Source: Chloroflexota bacterium
GTDB taxonomy: Bacteria > Chloroflexota > Dehalococcoidia > Lucifugimonadales > Lucifugimonadaceae
Reading direction: 5' to 3'
DNA length: 64,000 nt
Assembly (NCBI GenBank): GCA_024275195.1
Contig: JAJRZP010000160.1
Location: forward strand, 1 to 64,000
The notes beneath the pieces were generated by a model. It was not told where the DNA came from and did not search any database. It saw only the letters and a list, made by a program, of their open reading frames with translations. Made by a program: the position numbers and the translations under genes. Shown here piece by piece: positions 10,260-20,077 of this stretch; position 1 is the first letter of the stretch; each line of letters begins with the position of its first letter.

Positions 10260-11519
10260 GTGCCGAAAATGTCAACAGAAGATCGTAACGACGAACAATA
10301 TAATCCGGCTGAATGGCAATTGCCGGAAATGTCACCAAAAGATGATGACGAGGACCAAGCCAAGCCAGACGTAGTCGAGACCCCTATCCCTGACTACGAA
10401 GCCGGGCGACGAAGCATCACCGTTCGTGGCGGCAAAACTCGCCGCCAGATGGTGGACGAAAAACGTCGACTACAGTTGAAGGCGCGCCCGTTTCTCGTTA
10501 TATCGGTTGTCGTGCTGATCGGTCTCCTCACGATACCGGTATACGCGTATTTCCAGAATTTCGTGTTCCCGCCCCGCGAACTTGCCTTGAGGGTTGAAGG
10601 CACCGAGTACACACGCGGCGATGTAGTTAACTTCATCCGGTTCAATCAACGGATGAGCGAGAACCTCGGCGTCCCGTTTGAGATCGGCAACTCGCTATTT
10701 GACGCACTCCAGACGTTGCAAGAGAACGAGCTTGCGTTCCAGCTTGCTCCGAAGAACGGAATTACGGTTACTGCGGAGGAAGTGGACGAGAGGTTAGACA
10801 CTATTCTGGGATTTGTAGCTGTAACCGTCGCTGAGAGGGAATCCCGGGAGTACAAAGATAACTTAGAGGAAGCCAAGCGCCAGTTTATCCAACGCATCGG
10901 TATTGATGAAGTTATATTTCGCGACTTTATACGGAAAAGCATGTTCAAAGAGCGACTTCGCGGTGTGGTAGCCGAACAGATTCCTCGCGTTCAGGCGCAG
11001 GTTCATATGTACGAGATCATCAAACTCGACAACGACCCGGAAGAGAGACGGGCGATAGAACGCGATCTCGTCTCTGGTATGCCGATCGAGAGCATTGTGC
11101 TGAAGCAGTCTGAGGATCCAAACGTGAGGCGAGATCTCGGCAATCGCGGTTGGACTCCATTCGGTATCACTCCCGAGATAGATGCATTGCTATTTGGACT
11201 CGACGGTGACGGCAATCGCCTGCTTCCCATTCGCACGCCAAGCAGCCCTCGATTCGACGAAGAAAATGGCTGGTGGAGTTATCTGGTCGTAGAAGAAGTG
11301 CAGGATGCTCGCGAAGTGGATGAAGAGAGTTTTGAGGCTCTGACCACTCGTGCATTGACCATATTCTTCAACGAAGAGCGCGCCAACTTCGATCTCTATA
11401 TGGTTCTTGATAGCGAAATATTCGATTGGGTGAATGCTCAGGTACGGCTCTCTGCATTGATACCTACACCGACTCCAGTGCCGTTTGGATTTGGAACAGG
11501 TCTTCAGGGCGGTCCATAG
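10260..11519 (+). CDS. Membrane-anchored SurA/parvulin-like protein (putative peptidyl-prolyl isomerase)
   Basis: Single N-terminal TM, SurA-N-like helical segment, C-terminal parvulin-like VHMYEIIKLDNDPEERRAIERDLVSGMPIESIVLKQSEDP. Confidence 0.6.
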   Translation: MPKMSTEDRNDEQYNPAEWQLPEMSPKDDDEDQAKPDVVETPIPDYEAGRRSITVRGGKTRRQMVDEKRRLQLKARPFLVISVVVLIGLLTIPVYAYFQNFVFPPRELALRVEGTEYTRGDVVNFIRFNQRMSENLGVPFEIGNSLFDALQTLQENELAFQLAPKNGITVTAEEVDERLDTILGFVAVTVAERESREYKDNLEEAKRQFIQRIGIDEVIFRDFIRKSMFKERLRGVVAEQIPRVQAQVHMYEIIKLDNDPEERRAIERDLVSGMPIESIVLKQSEDPNVRRDLGNRGWTPFGITPEIDALLFGLDGDGNRLLPIRTPSSPRFDEENGWWSYLVVEEVQDAREVDEESFEALTTRALTIFFNEERANFDLYMVLDSEIFDWVNAQVRLSALIPTPTPVPFGFGTGLQGGP

Positions 11520-11522
11520 CAA

Positions 11523-12839
11523 ATGTCGTCATCAGCACGGATGGATGTTCGGAGTATCGGTATAGGCCTACTTGGGCTTGGTGTCGTGGGGTCGGCCGTG
11601 GCAAAAGCTATCATCGAGCGACATCGTTCAACTGATCCGAACATCCCGCTTAGAGTCGCCTCCGCAGTAGTGCGTGATCCATCACGTAAGCGAGGAGTTG
11701 ACCTCGACCCGTCGACTGTTTCGACGAATATTGAATCTATTATTGCCAACCCGGAAGTCGATATCGTGGTCGAACTCATGGGTGGAGAAGACCCGGCTTT
11801 CGGCTACATGGCTAGCGCGCTCAAAGCAGGCCAGCACGTAGTCACAGCCAATAAAGAGGTGATGGCGAAGCGCGGCAGTGAACTATTAGCAATTGCCGCC
11901 GAGAACAACGTTCAACTGTGCTATGAGGCGAGTGTTGCAGGTGGAATACCAATCATCGGTCCGCTGATTAACGATCTCACTGCGAACAAGATCCAGAGTG
12001 TCCGCGGAATTATCAACGGCACAACTAATTTCATCCTGACAAAGATGGCGCACGAAGGTGCCGACTTCGACGACGTCCTGTCAGAAGCGCAGGCGCTTGG
12101 CTACGCTGAAGCCGACCCATCGGCAGATGTCGATGGCTTCGATGCACTCTACAAACTTTCTGTACTGGCTCGACTGGCATTCCATACCGAAGTACCGCTG
12201 GATGTCATTCATCGAGAAGGAATACGTGAGGTTCACGCAAAGGACTTCCGATACGCCAGCGAACTTGGTTACACAATCAAACTTCTCGCGGTGGCGCAGG
12301 CGAATTCCGATTCAGGAGTGCTTGCCCGCGTTCATCCAGCATTGATTCCGCTGGAAGTCCCGATGGCGTCGGTGAACGGCGTGCTGAATGCTGTCGAGGT
12401 TGAAGGCGACCTTGTCGGTTCGCTGTGGTTTCAGGGGCCAGGTGCAGGCCCGAACCCGACCGCCAGCGCGGTGATGGGAGATATTCTTCGGATTGCCAGA
12501 GGATCTTCGAGCGTCAGGTCCAACTCGACAACGCCGGAGCCGTTTGAGATTGCCGCGATGACCGATCATGTATGCCAGTACTACCTCCGCTTGACCGCAT
12601 CGGATCGACCCGGCGTGCTTGCCAGTGTTGCAAAGATACTGGGCGACGCAGACATTAGCATCAACTCAGTCCTGCAAAAAGATACCGACATAGAGAATGG
12701 TCACGCCGATCTAGTCATAATGACTCACCCGGCGCGAGAGTCTAATATGCAGAGTGCCGTGAGCTCGATAAAAGAACTCGATACCGTGCTTCGGTTCGAC
12801 AGCCTGCTGCGTGTCGAAACTTACGGCGACCGAACTTAG
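11523..12839 (+). CDS. hom: Homoserine dehydrogenase with C-terminal ACT domain
   Basis: GLLGLGVVGSAVAKAI; VTANKEVMAKRG; GIINGTTNFILTKM; ACT-like YYLRLTASDRPGVLASVAKIL. Confidence 0.95.
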   Translation: MSSSARMDVRSIGIGLLGLGVVGSAVAKAIIERHRSTDPNIPLRVASAVVRDPSRKRGVDLDPSTVSTNIESIIANPEVDIVVELMGGEDPAFGYMASALKAGQHVVTANKEVMAKRGSELLAIAAENNVQLCYEASVAGGIPIIGPLINDLTANKIQSVRGIINGTTNFILTKMAHEGADFDDVLSEAQALGYAEADPSADVDGFDALYKLSVLARLAFHTEVPLDVIHREGIREVHAKDFRYASELGYTIKLLAVAQANSDSGVLARVHPALIPLEVPMASVNGVLNAVEVEGDLVGSLWFQGPGAGPNPTASAVMGDILRIARGSSSVRSNSTTPEPFEIAAMTDHVCQYYLRLTASDRPGVLASVAKILGDADISINSVLQKDTDIENGHADLVIMTHPARESNMQSAVSSIKELDTVLRFDSLLRVETYGDRT

Positions 12840-12898
12840 TGAACGGTCGATAAGTAGCATCGAGTATTGACTCGACTTGATCAGGAGCGATCTTCTCG

Positions 12899-13963
12899 GT
12901 GATGACGATGCCCGGCGTAATAGACAGGTACCGTGAGTTTTTACCTGTCACCGATGCAACCCCGGCGGTCTCGCTTGGAGAGGGGACAACGCCCCTCGTG
13001 CGATCGCAGAACATCGGCGATTCACTTGGGTGTAAGGACCTTTATTTCAAACTTGAGGGCTGTAACCCGACAGGATCATTCAAAGACCGTGGCATGGTCG
13101 TGGCGGTCGCAAAAGCCCTTGAGGCCGGGAAGAAGCAGATAATCTGTGCTTCGACCGGCAACACGAGCGCCGCCGCTGCCGCATACGGTGCGCGCTATCA
13201 ACTCGAAACCCTTGTGCTCGTACCTGCAGGCGAAATAGCGCTCGGAAAGCTCGCACAGGCGATGGCGTATGGAGCGCGGATTCTGGCGGTCAATGGCAGT
13301 TTTGACGATGCACTAAACGCCGTCCGAAAAATCGTGGAAATAATGGATATCGAGCTGGTTAATTCGGTAAATCCGTACCGAATCGAAGGTCAGAAAACCG
13401 GTGCATTCGAAATAGTTGATGAACTCGGTGAAGCACCCGATATGCTCTGTATTCCAGTTGGCAATGCTGGGAATATTACTGCCTACTGGAAAGGCTTTAA
13501 CGAGTATCAAGCGATGGGACGTTCGGAGACGACTCCGAAGATGATGGGATTTCAGGCGGCAGGTGCAGCACCGATCGTTCGCGGTGAACCAGTGGCTAAA
13601 CCAGAAACCATCGCAACGGCAATTAGAATCGGAAATCCTGCCAGTTGGGAGAAGGCCGAGGCAGCCCGAGACGAGTCTGAAGGCATGATCGATATGGTAG
13701 ATGACAATGAAATCATCGATGCCTACCTTCGATTGTCCCGCGAAGAAGGTATCTTCTGTGAGCCAGCATCTTCCGCATCCGTCGCCGGATTGATCAAGTT
13801 ACCCGAACTGGGCGTTGACCTGACCGGAAAGACGGTGGTTTGCATCCTAACTGGTAACGGTTTGAAAGACCCGGGAACGGCTGAAAAGCGAGCTCTTGTC
13901 GAGTTAGAGTATGTTGAACCAGACATTGAATCAGTTATGAATGTACTGAACAGTGGCAAGTGA
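12899..13963 (+). CDS. thrC: Threonine synthase
   Basis: [44 protein letters not shown]. Confidence 0.95.
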   Translation: MMTMPGVIDRYREFLPVTDATPAVSLGEGTTPLVRSQNIGDSLGCKDLYFKLEGCNPTGSFKDRGMVVAVAKALEAGKKQIICASTGNTSAAAAAYGARYQLETLVLVPAGEIALGKLAQAMAYGARILAVNGSFDDALNAVRKIVEIMDIELVNSVNPYRIEGQKTGAFEIVDELGEAPDMLCIPVGNAGNITAYWKGFNEYQAMGRSETTPKMMGFQAAGAAPIVRGEPVAKPETIATAIRIGNPASWEKAEAARDESEGMIDMVDDNEIIDAYLRLSREEGIFCEPASSASVAGLIKLPELGVDLTGKTVVCILTGNGLKDPGTAEKRALVELEYVEPDIESVMNVLNSGK

Positions 13964-14022
13964 CACACTACCGACTCAGGTTAGATTTCTGGAAATAACT
14001 CAGTAAAGGAACGACCGCTAAA

Positions 14023-15015
14023 TTGACTTGTTGCAGCGCGATGATTGAGCGTGGCTCTTTCGAGAGCCTTGCAGATCACTGGCAGCAGTTGATCAAGGAC
14101 TGTGTCGAACCGACATTCTTCGATCAGCAAACATGGCAGAAGGCGTGGTGGACAGAGTTTGGAGCCGGTTCCAAACTGATGCTCATGCTGGTGCGTTCCG
14201 ATTCGGGCGATGCGAACATGATTGCCCCGCTCATGGTTGACGGCTCCGAGATCAGTTTTCTGGGTAGCACCGACCTTGTCGACTATCACGATTTTATAAC
14301 CCGTGACCGCCATGACCCGAACTGTATCGAATCAGTTGTTGCGGCAATAAGCGAGATGTCGGAGATCGATACGATCTTGTTGCAGTCGCTCCCCGGTAAC
14401 TCACCGACTATCACTCAGTTTCGTGAGTCCGCTGAAAAAAATGGCTGGAGCGTGAAGATCGAGCAGGAGGATGTCGCTCCCCGACTCGAACTTCCTGAGA
14501 CGTGGGACGACTACATTTCGAGCCTTCGGAAGAAAGATCGTCACGAGCTACGTCGGAAGCTAAGACGGCTTGAAGCTGCCGGTGAAATCAGGCATGTCGA
14601 GCTAACAAGCCCTGTTGATGTCGAATCGGCAATGAGTGACTTCGTTCGTTTGCATCGCATGAGCACACCGGAGAAGAACGAGTTCATGACCAGTGAACGC
14701 GAACGTTTCTTCGTTAAGATAGCGATTGAGATGGCGGGCGAGGGCTCGACCCGACTCTGCTTCCTCGAAGTTGACGGTGTGCGAGAAGCGACATCCCTGT
14801 CTTTTGTCTCAGGCAAAGTGCGCTATCTGTACAACAGCGGGTACGATCCTGCCCGGTCAAAACTATCGGTTGGATTGCTGAACCATGCGCTGGCGATCAA
14901 AACTTCGATCGAAGAGGGGCACCGCGTGTTCGATTTCATGCGCGGAAACGAATCATACAAATACCACCTAGGCGGCATCGACCGGGAGATATACGCCTTA
15001 ACAGCTACTCGCTAG
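14023..15015 (+). CDS. GNAT/BioF2-like (CelD/FemAB-type) acyltransferase
   Basis: LEETWDDYISSLRKKDRHELRRKLRRLE-type segment and DFMRGNESYKYHLG end; the ATG at 14041 is an alternative start. Confidence 0.75.
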   Translation: MTCCSAMIERGSFESLADHWQQLIKDCVEPTFFDQQTWQKAWWTEFGAGSKLMLMLVRSDSGDANMIAPLMVDGSEISFLGSTDLVDYHDFITRDRHDPNCIESVVAAISEMSEIDTILLQSLPGNSPTITQFRESAEKNGWSVKIEQEDVAPRLELPETWDDYISSLRKKDRHELRRKLRRLEAAGEIRHVELTSPVDVESAMSDFVRLHRMSTPEKNEFMTSERERFFVKIAIEMAGEGSTRLCFLEVDGVREATSLSFVSGKVRYLYNSGYDPARSKLSVGLLNHALAIKTSIEEGHRVFDFMRGNESYKYHLGGIDREIYALTATR

Positions 15016-15053
15016 CCATCGAGTAATTCCCTGTCAAAGTATTTTCATCTCTC

Positions 15054-16280
15054 ATGCATGTAGCAGTGATAACAGTCCACGGATGTCCAATGCGCCAGGC
15101 AGGCAGTAAAGACTCTGGCGGTATGAACATCTATGTCCTCGAGATGGCAAAGCGCCTCGCGGCACGCGGGGTTCAGGTCGACGTTTTCACGCGCCACCAC
15201 GACCCGCTCGACCCACAGGTCGTGATGCTTGCTCCGGGTGCGCGCCTCATTCATCTTCCGGCCGGACCCCCATCCCTCGACAAAGCCGACGTCTACGAAC
15301 TGTTACCACAGTTCTCTTCGCAGATGCGAAGATTCTGCGTGGCGAACCGATTGAGCTACGATCTTGTCAGCACCCACTACTGGCTTTCAGGGCTGGTCGG
15401 CATGCGACTTGCTTCGGAATGGGGCGTTCCGCACACGACCAGCTTCCACACCATGGCTGAGATGAAAAGGCGAGGCCGACCCGAAGAGAGAGAAGTTGAC
15501 CAGCGCGATTCTTCTGAAAATGCGATCGCGAAAGCTGCCGAGTCAGTTGTGGCATGGACCGAACACGAGAAGCGCGCGGTAGTCGAATATTGCGGTATCG
15601 ACCCTTCAAAGGTGATCGTAATTCCACCCGGGGTTGATCTCAGTCGCTTCCGCCCGTTGTCACAGGCCCAGTCGCGTGACTATTTGGGCTACGGTGACGA
15701 GAAAAATATTCTATTCGTGGGCCGTCTGGAGCCACTCAAGGGTCTCGACAACCTGATAAGAGCGGTGGCGAGCATTGATCACCCTGAGCCGATCACTCTC
15801 AGTGTGGTTGGCGGAGATGAGAACTCACAGGAGAAAACCCGACTACAAACGCTGGTGACCCAACTTCAGTTGGCTCAATCGGTGCGGTTCGTTGGGGCGG
15901 TAAGCCAGGACGATCTTCCTATCCACTACAACTCGGCTGATGTATGTGTGCTGCCGTCTCACTATGAAAGTTTTGGGCTGGCGGCACTTGAAGCGGCAGC
16001 ATGCGGTCGCCCCGTCGTCGCCTCAGAAGTCGGTGGCCTGCCGACCATCGTGGATAGTGGAACGACCGGCTTCCTTGTGCCGCCAAAGCGGATCGACGTG
16101 ATGGCAGAGCGTTTGTGCGAGTTGCTGAACGACGACCTGCTGCGTTCTCGTATGGGAGCGGCAGCGCGTCGACACGCCGAAACCTTGAGTTGGGATCGTT
16201 CCGCCGACTCGTTACTTGCCAGCTACCGAGCACTCTTGCCAGTCCCTGTTGCCGTGGCCGTCCCGGTTGCGGGTGGCTAG
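15054..16280 (+). CDS. GT4 glycosyltransferase, MshA-like
   Basis: VHGCPMRQAGSKDSGGMNIYVLEMAKRLAARG; LFVGRLEPLKGLDNLI; HYESFGLAALEAAACGRPVVASEVGGLPTIV. Confidence 0.88.
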   Translation: MHVAVITVHGCPMRQAGSKDSGGMNIYVLEMAKRLAARGVQVDVFTRHHDPLDPQVVMLAPGARLIHLPAGPPSLDKADVYELLPQFSSQMRRFCVANRLSYDLVSTHYWLSGLVGMRLASEWGVPHTTSFHTMAEMKRRGRPEEREVDQRDSSENAIAKAAESVVAWTEHEKRAVVEYCGIDPSKVIVIPPGVDLSRFRPLSQAQSRDYLGYGDEKNILFVGRLEPLKGLDNLIRAVASIDHPEPITLSVVGGDENSQEKTRLQTLVTQLQLAQSVRFVGAVSQDDLPIHYNSADVCVLPSHYESFGLAALEAAACGRPVVASEVGGLPTIVDSGTTGFLVPPKRIDVMAERLCELLNDDLLRSRMGAAARRHAETLSWDRSADSLLASYRALLPVPVAVAVPVAGG

Positions 16281-17221
16281 AGCGAGCGCTCCCACCAGTT
16301 GACCTGACTGCTGGTTGTGAATCCCAGTGATGTGTAGATCTTCAACGCTGGTTTATTGGTTGCATCTACATCAAGCTCTATCTTCTTCACTCCCTGTCTC
16401 ACCAGGTGGTTGAACCCTGCGACGGCTATCGCCCGACCAAGTCCTCGTCCACGCGACGACGGCGATACACCTGTCATCCCCATGCGACCGACCTGGATTC
16501 CCTCACGGACTTGTACTTGCGTCCAGCAGTACGCGACAAGCTGTCCTTCCGAGTCGTGAATCATCAAGATATTGTCGATACTTGAGTTCGACGAGAGCAA
16601 TCGCGCCACTATCTCATCATCAGTATTCGGTGAGTATCCGAAGTGATCCTCGAACGCGGAATTCTGCAATATGGTGAGTTCAGGTACTTCATCGAGGCCC
16701 AGCATTGTTCTGAGAGTGAAACCATCTGGAACAGTTGAGGCGATGCTTTCAAGATTCGTTGTTATATCGAGTTTGAGATACTGTCTGACTTTCAGCCAAC
16801 CCATCTGGCTGACCAGCTTTTCAAGCTCGGTTTCGTGGTCTCTGGTAGAAAGGTGCGCTACTGGCGTCACTTCACTGGCACGATTCGTCGCCCAGTCCAG
16901 TAGCTGTTTTCGGATTGCAAGGCCGGTTCTGGTACTGCCGATCCCAATCACGGACCGTCCTATGTTTTTCTCAGGCTCAACGATCGCATATCCGATCAGC
17001 CCCGAGTCATCTCGCGCAAGCACGATGTTCTGCACTGGTCGGACACGCGGGTACTCAAGTTCAGTCCTTAGATCTTCAATGCTGCCTGGCCAATCCCTGT
17101 GACCATGACGACCCACGTCGTCCAGCAGTTGCCTGAATGCGGCGAGATCAGACCATTCGAATTTTCGCAGTTGTGGGGTTGCTTGCGCTGACAATTGATT
17201 CCGCTGGCTAATTTTGAACAA
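16277..17221 (-). CDS. Tandem-GNAT-domain acetyltransferase (MshD-like architecture)
   Basis: C-terminal GNAT motif GRMGMTGVSPSSRGRGLGRAIAVAGFNHLVRQGVKKIELDVDATNKPALKIYTSLGF; N-terminal degenerate GNAT half. Confidence 0.75.
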   Translation of the reverse strand: MFKISQRNQLSAQATPQLRKFEWSDLAAFRQLLDDVGRHGHRDWPGSIEDLRTELEYPRVRPVQNIVLARDDSGLIGYAIVEPEKNIGRSVIGIGSTRTGLAIRKQLLDWATNRASEVTPVAHLSTRDHETELEKLVSQMGWLKVRQYLKLDITTNLESIASTVPDGFTLRTMLGLDEVPELTILQNSAFEDHFGYSPNTDDEIVARLLSSNSSIDNILMIHDSEGQLVAYCWTQVQVREGIQVGRMGMTGVSPSSRGRGLGRAIAVAGFNHLVRQGVKKIELDVDATNKPALKIYTSLGFTTSSQVNWWERSL

Positions 17222-17318
17222 CCGGAAAAGTGTATTCCTGAACTCGTCATCGTGGTTTCGTATTCAACGGCGATTCATGAATAATTGATTTTGATTACTG
17301 CGCTACCCGTTGTGGTGA

Positions 17319-17348
17319 TTGCTTCTCGATGGCTCGAACACATATAAT
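17319..17348 (+). promoter_or_regulatory. Putative promoter of the ilv-leu operon T-box leader
   Basis: TTGCTT, 18 nt spacer, TATAAT, ~20 nt before T-box stem I. Confidence 0.55.
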
Positions 17349-17364
17349 TGTTGTTTGTGAAACG

Positions 17365-17622
17365 CTGTGAACGGGAGTAGTACCGAGCATGGTGCGTTAG
17401 AGAGAGCCGGTGGTTGGTGTGAACCGGTACGTGCCACTTCGAGAACTCGCCCATGAGCGGTCGATCTGAAGTCCGGTGAACCGGATATAGGATCGAACGG
17501 AATTGGCCACGTTACGGCTTTTCGAGCGGTCAGGCATTCGAGAGGAATCTGGATGCATGGCAATTGAAGGTGGTACCGCGGGATACAAGTCTCGTCCTTT
17601 GTGAGGGGCGGGATTTTTTTTT
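17365..17622 (+). promoter_or_regulatory. T-box leader, predicted Leu specifier (CTC, 17446..17448)
   Basis: GGGAGTAGTACC stem I motif, T-box AGGTGGTACCGCGG at 17568..17581, terminator CTCGTCCTTTGTGAGGGGCGGGATTTTTTTTT. Specifier read from ...GAA-CTC-G-CCC, with CCC pairing GGG at 17373..17375. Confidence 0.9.
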
Positions 17623-17724
17623 GCCTGCCGCAATTGTGAGAACGATTCGATTTTTATTAGTTAGTTGCCAGTAGATGATAGGAAGGAATTGCCGAGTTAT
17701 TTCGGCGATCAACCGGGAACCGTT

Positions 17725-19407
17725 ATGTCCAAGCACCTCAGTGGAAGTCAGATTGTCTGTGAAGCCCTCCTTAACGAGGGTGTCAGCGTCGTATTTGGCA
17801 TTCCGGGTGGCGCGATTCTTCCGCTCTACGCCGTTCTTTCGCAGTACCCCGACCTGCGCCACATCCTGTCTCGACACGAGCAGGGAGCTGCACATTCAGC
17901 CGATGGATACGCACGTTCAACCGGTAAGGTCGGCGTCGCATTCGCTACTTCCGGCCCCGGTGCAACGAACCTCGTAACCGGGCTGGCAACTGCCATGATG
18001 GATTCTGTTCCGATGGTTGCTATTACAGGTCAGGTCGGTCGCGCCGCGATTGGTACTGACGCATTCCAGGAAACTGACATCACGGGCGCAACCCTGCCCG
18101 TCACGAAGCACAACTATCTCGTCATGCGTGCCGAAGATCTCGGTGCGACCATCCATGAGGCGTTCCATATCGCACGAACCGGTCGCCCCGGTCCTGTGCT
18201 GATCGACATCCCAAAGGACGTGTTCACTGAGATGGGTGAATACGATCCTGACGCGCCGATCGATCTGCCTGGATACAACGTTCCGGGCAAGGCAGATGAG
18301 TCACAGATTGACGCCGCCGCCAGATTGATCAACGAAGCTGAACGACCGGTGATTCTTGCTGGCCATGGCGTCGTGTTGTCGAGATCATTCGACGAATTGA
18401 AGGAACTTGCCGAGAAGGCGCAGATTCCAGTTGTCACAACACTACTTGGTATTTCCTCCTTCCCAGAAGATCACGTGCTTAGCACTGGATTTCCGGGCAT
18501 GCACGGTATGGCGTATGCGTCACTCGCCGTCGATCAGGCAGATTTGATAATCAATTTCGGTAGTCGATTTGACGACCGAATCGTTGGCGATGCCAAGCGA
18601 TTCTCGACTGGATCAAAGAAGATCCATGTCGATATTGACCCGGCTGAGATCAACAAGAGCATTCGTGTTGATGCGCCGGTTGTCGGCAACCTTAAAGATG
18701 TATTCGGTCAACTGATCCCCAAAGTGAAGCAGACCACACACGTAGAGTGGTTGCAGCACATTGAGCATTTGAAGGCCGAGCATCCCTCACTGAAGATCCC
18801 TGAGAGCGATCGCTTGATGGGTCAGCATGTCGTAAAAGCACTCTCTGATGTCACAAAGGGTGACGCGATCATCACTACAGGCGTGGGGCAGCACCAGATG
18901 TGGGCTGCCCAGCACTACCAGTTCAAGAACGCGAACTCATGGCTGTCCTCAGGTGGCGCTGGAACGATGGGTTACGAGGTTCCATCCGCGATTGGTGCGC
19001 AGGTCGGTAACCCGGACAAGCTGGTCTGGTCGATCTGTGGTGACGGTGGCTTTCAGATGACTCTGATGGAGCTTGCAACGGCTGTCGAGAACCACCTCCC
19101 GGTGAAATACGCGATTCTCAACAATAATCACCTTGGAATGATTACCCAGTGGCAGGGCTTCTTTTACAACGGTGATTATCAGGCGGAGACGTATACGGCC
19201 AACCCGGATTTCGTGAAGTTGGCAGAGGCCTACGGAATCAAGGGAATACGTGTCAGGACGCAAGACGAATTGGAGGCGGCGATCAATGAAGCAAACGCTC
19301 ACGACGGCCCGGTTGTTGTCGATTTCGTCATCGAGAAGGTTGATGACCTCTACCCAATGATTCCTGCAGGCCAAAGCGTTCAGGAATTGATCGAGGATCC
19401 GAACTAA
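17725..19407 (+). CDS. ilvB: Acetolactate synthase large subunit
   Basis: MSKHLSGSQIVCEALLNEGVSVVFGIPGGAILPLYAVL; TSGPGATNLVTGLATAMMDSVPMVAITGQV. The track start 17665 is an upstream TTG; ATG at 17725 is preferred. Confidence 0.96.
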   Translation: MSKHLSGSQIVCEALLNEGVSVVFGIPGGAILPLYAVLSQYPDLRHILSRHEQGAAHSADGYARSTGKVGVAFATSGPGATNLVTGLATAMMDSVPMVAITGQVGRAAIGTDAFQETDITGATLPVTKHNYLVMRAEDLGATIHEAFHIARTGRPGPVLIDIPKDVFTEMGEYDPDAPIDLPGYNVPGKADESQIDAAARLINEAERPVILAGHGVVLSRSFDELKELAEKAQIPVVTTLLGISSFPEDHVLSTGFPGMHGMAYASLAVDQADLIINFGSRFDDRIVGDAKRFSTGSKKIHVDIDPAEINKSIRVDAPVVGNLKDVFGQLIPKVKQTTHVEWLQHIEHLKAEHPSLKIPESDRLMGQHVVKALSDVTKGDAIITTGVGQHQMWAAQHYQFKNANSWLSSGGAGTMGYEVPSAIGAQVGNPDKLVWSICGDGGFQMTLMELATAVENHLPVKYAILNNNHLGMITQWQGFFYNGDYQAETYTANPDFVKLAEAYGIKGIRVRTQDELEAAINEANAHDGPVVVDFVIEKVDDLYPMIPAGQSVQELIEDPN

Positions 19408-19997
19408 TGGCGTCAGGTAACGGAACACATCAAAGAACAATTTCGGCTCTGGTTCAGGACAAACCGGGCGTTCTCGCTCGTATTTCAGGGCTTTTCAGGA
19501 GGCGCGGATTTAACATCGCAAGTCTTGCGGTCGGTCGTTCGGAAAGACCTGGCTTTTCTCGAATGACATTTGTGGTTGAAGGGCCTGACGAGGTTGTTCG
19601 GCACGTGGCGGCGCAACTCGACCGCCTGATCGATGTTGTTGAAGTTCACGACATAACCGAAAGCAACATCGTCTGGCGTGAGTTGGCCCTGATAAAGGTT
19701 TCCGCACCTGCATCATCTCGAGGCGAGGTCCTCGAACTGACAAATGTGTACAGAGCAAACGTTATCGACATTGGTGTTGAGAGCCTGACGCTAGAAATTT
19801 CAGGCGGGCGACAGAAGATCGACTCGTTGATCGAACTGCTCAAAAGGTTCGGATTGTTGGAAGTTATCCGAACTGGCAGAGTCGCGACTCTGCGGGGAAC
19901 GCTTGTCGAGGGTGAAGACGATGGCCTGTTCCAGGCCGATGCCAGCAAGCCCACTTACATACTTCCAGTTCCAACCGGTGAAACCGGGAGCGTCTGA
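19407..19997 (+). CDS. ilvN: Acetolactate synthase small subunit
   Basis: TISALVQDKPGVLARISGLFRRRGFNIASLAVGRSERPGFSRMTFVV. Confidence 0.96.
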   Translation: MASGNGTHQRTISALVQDKPGVLARISGLFRRRGFNIASLAVGRSERPGFSRMTFVVEGPDEVVRHVAAQLDRLIDVVEVHDITESNIVWRELALIKVSAPASSRGEVLELTNVYRANVIDIGVESLTLEISGGRQKIDSLIELLKRFGLLEVIRTGRVATLRGTLVEGEDDGLFQADASKPTYILPVPTGETGSV

Positions 19998-20077
19998 GAA
20001 CGTTCCAAAAGCACTTATTTCTGGCGGGACTGCCGCCGAAACGTAAAATCTACCTGCCCTGAGGCTGACAATTCGAA

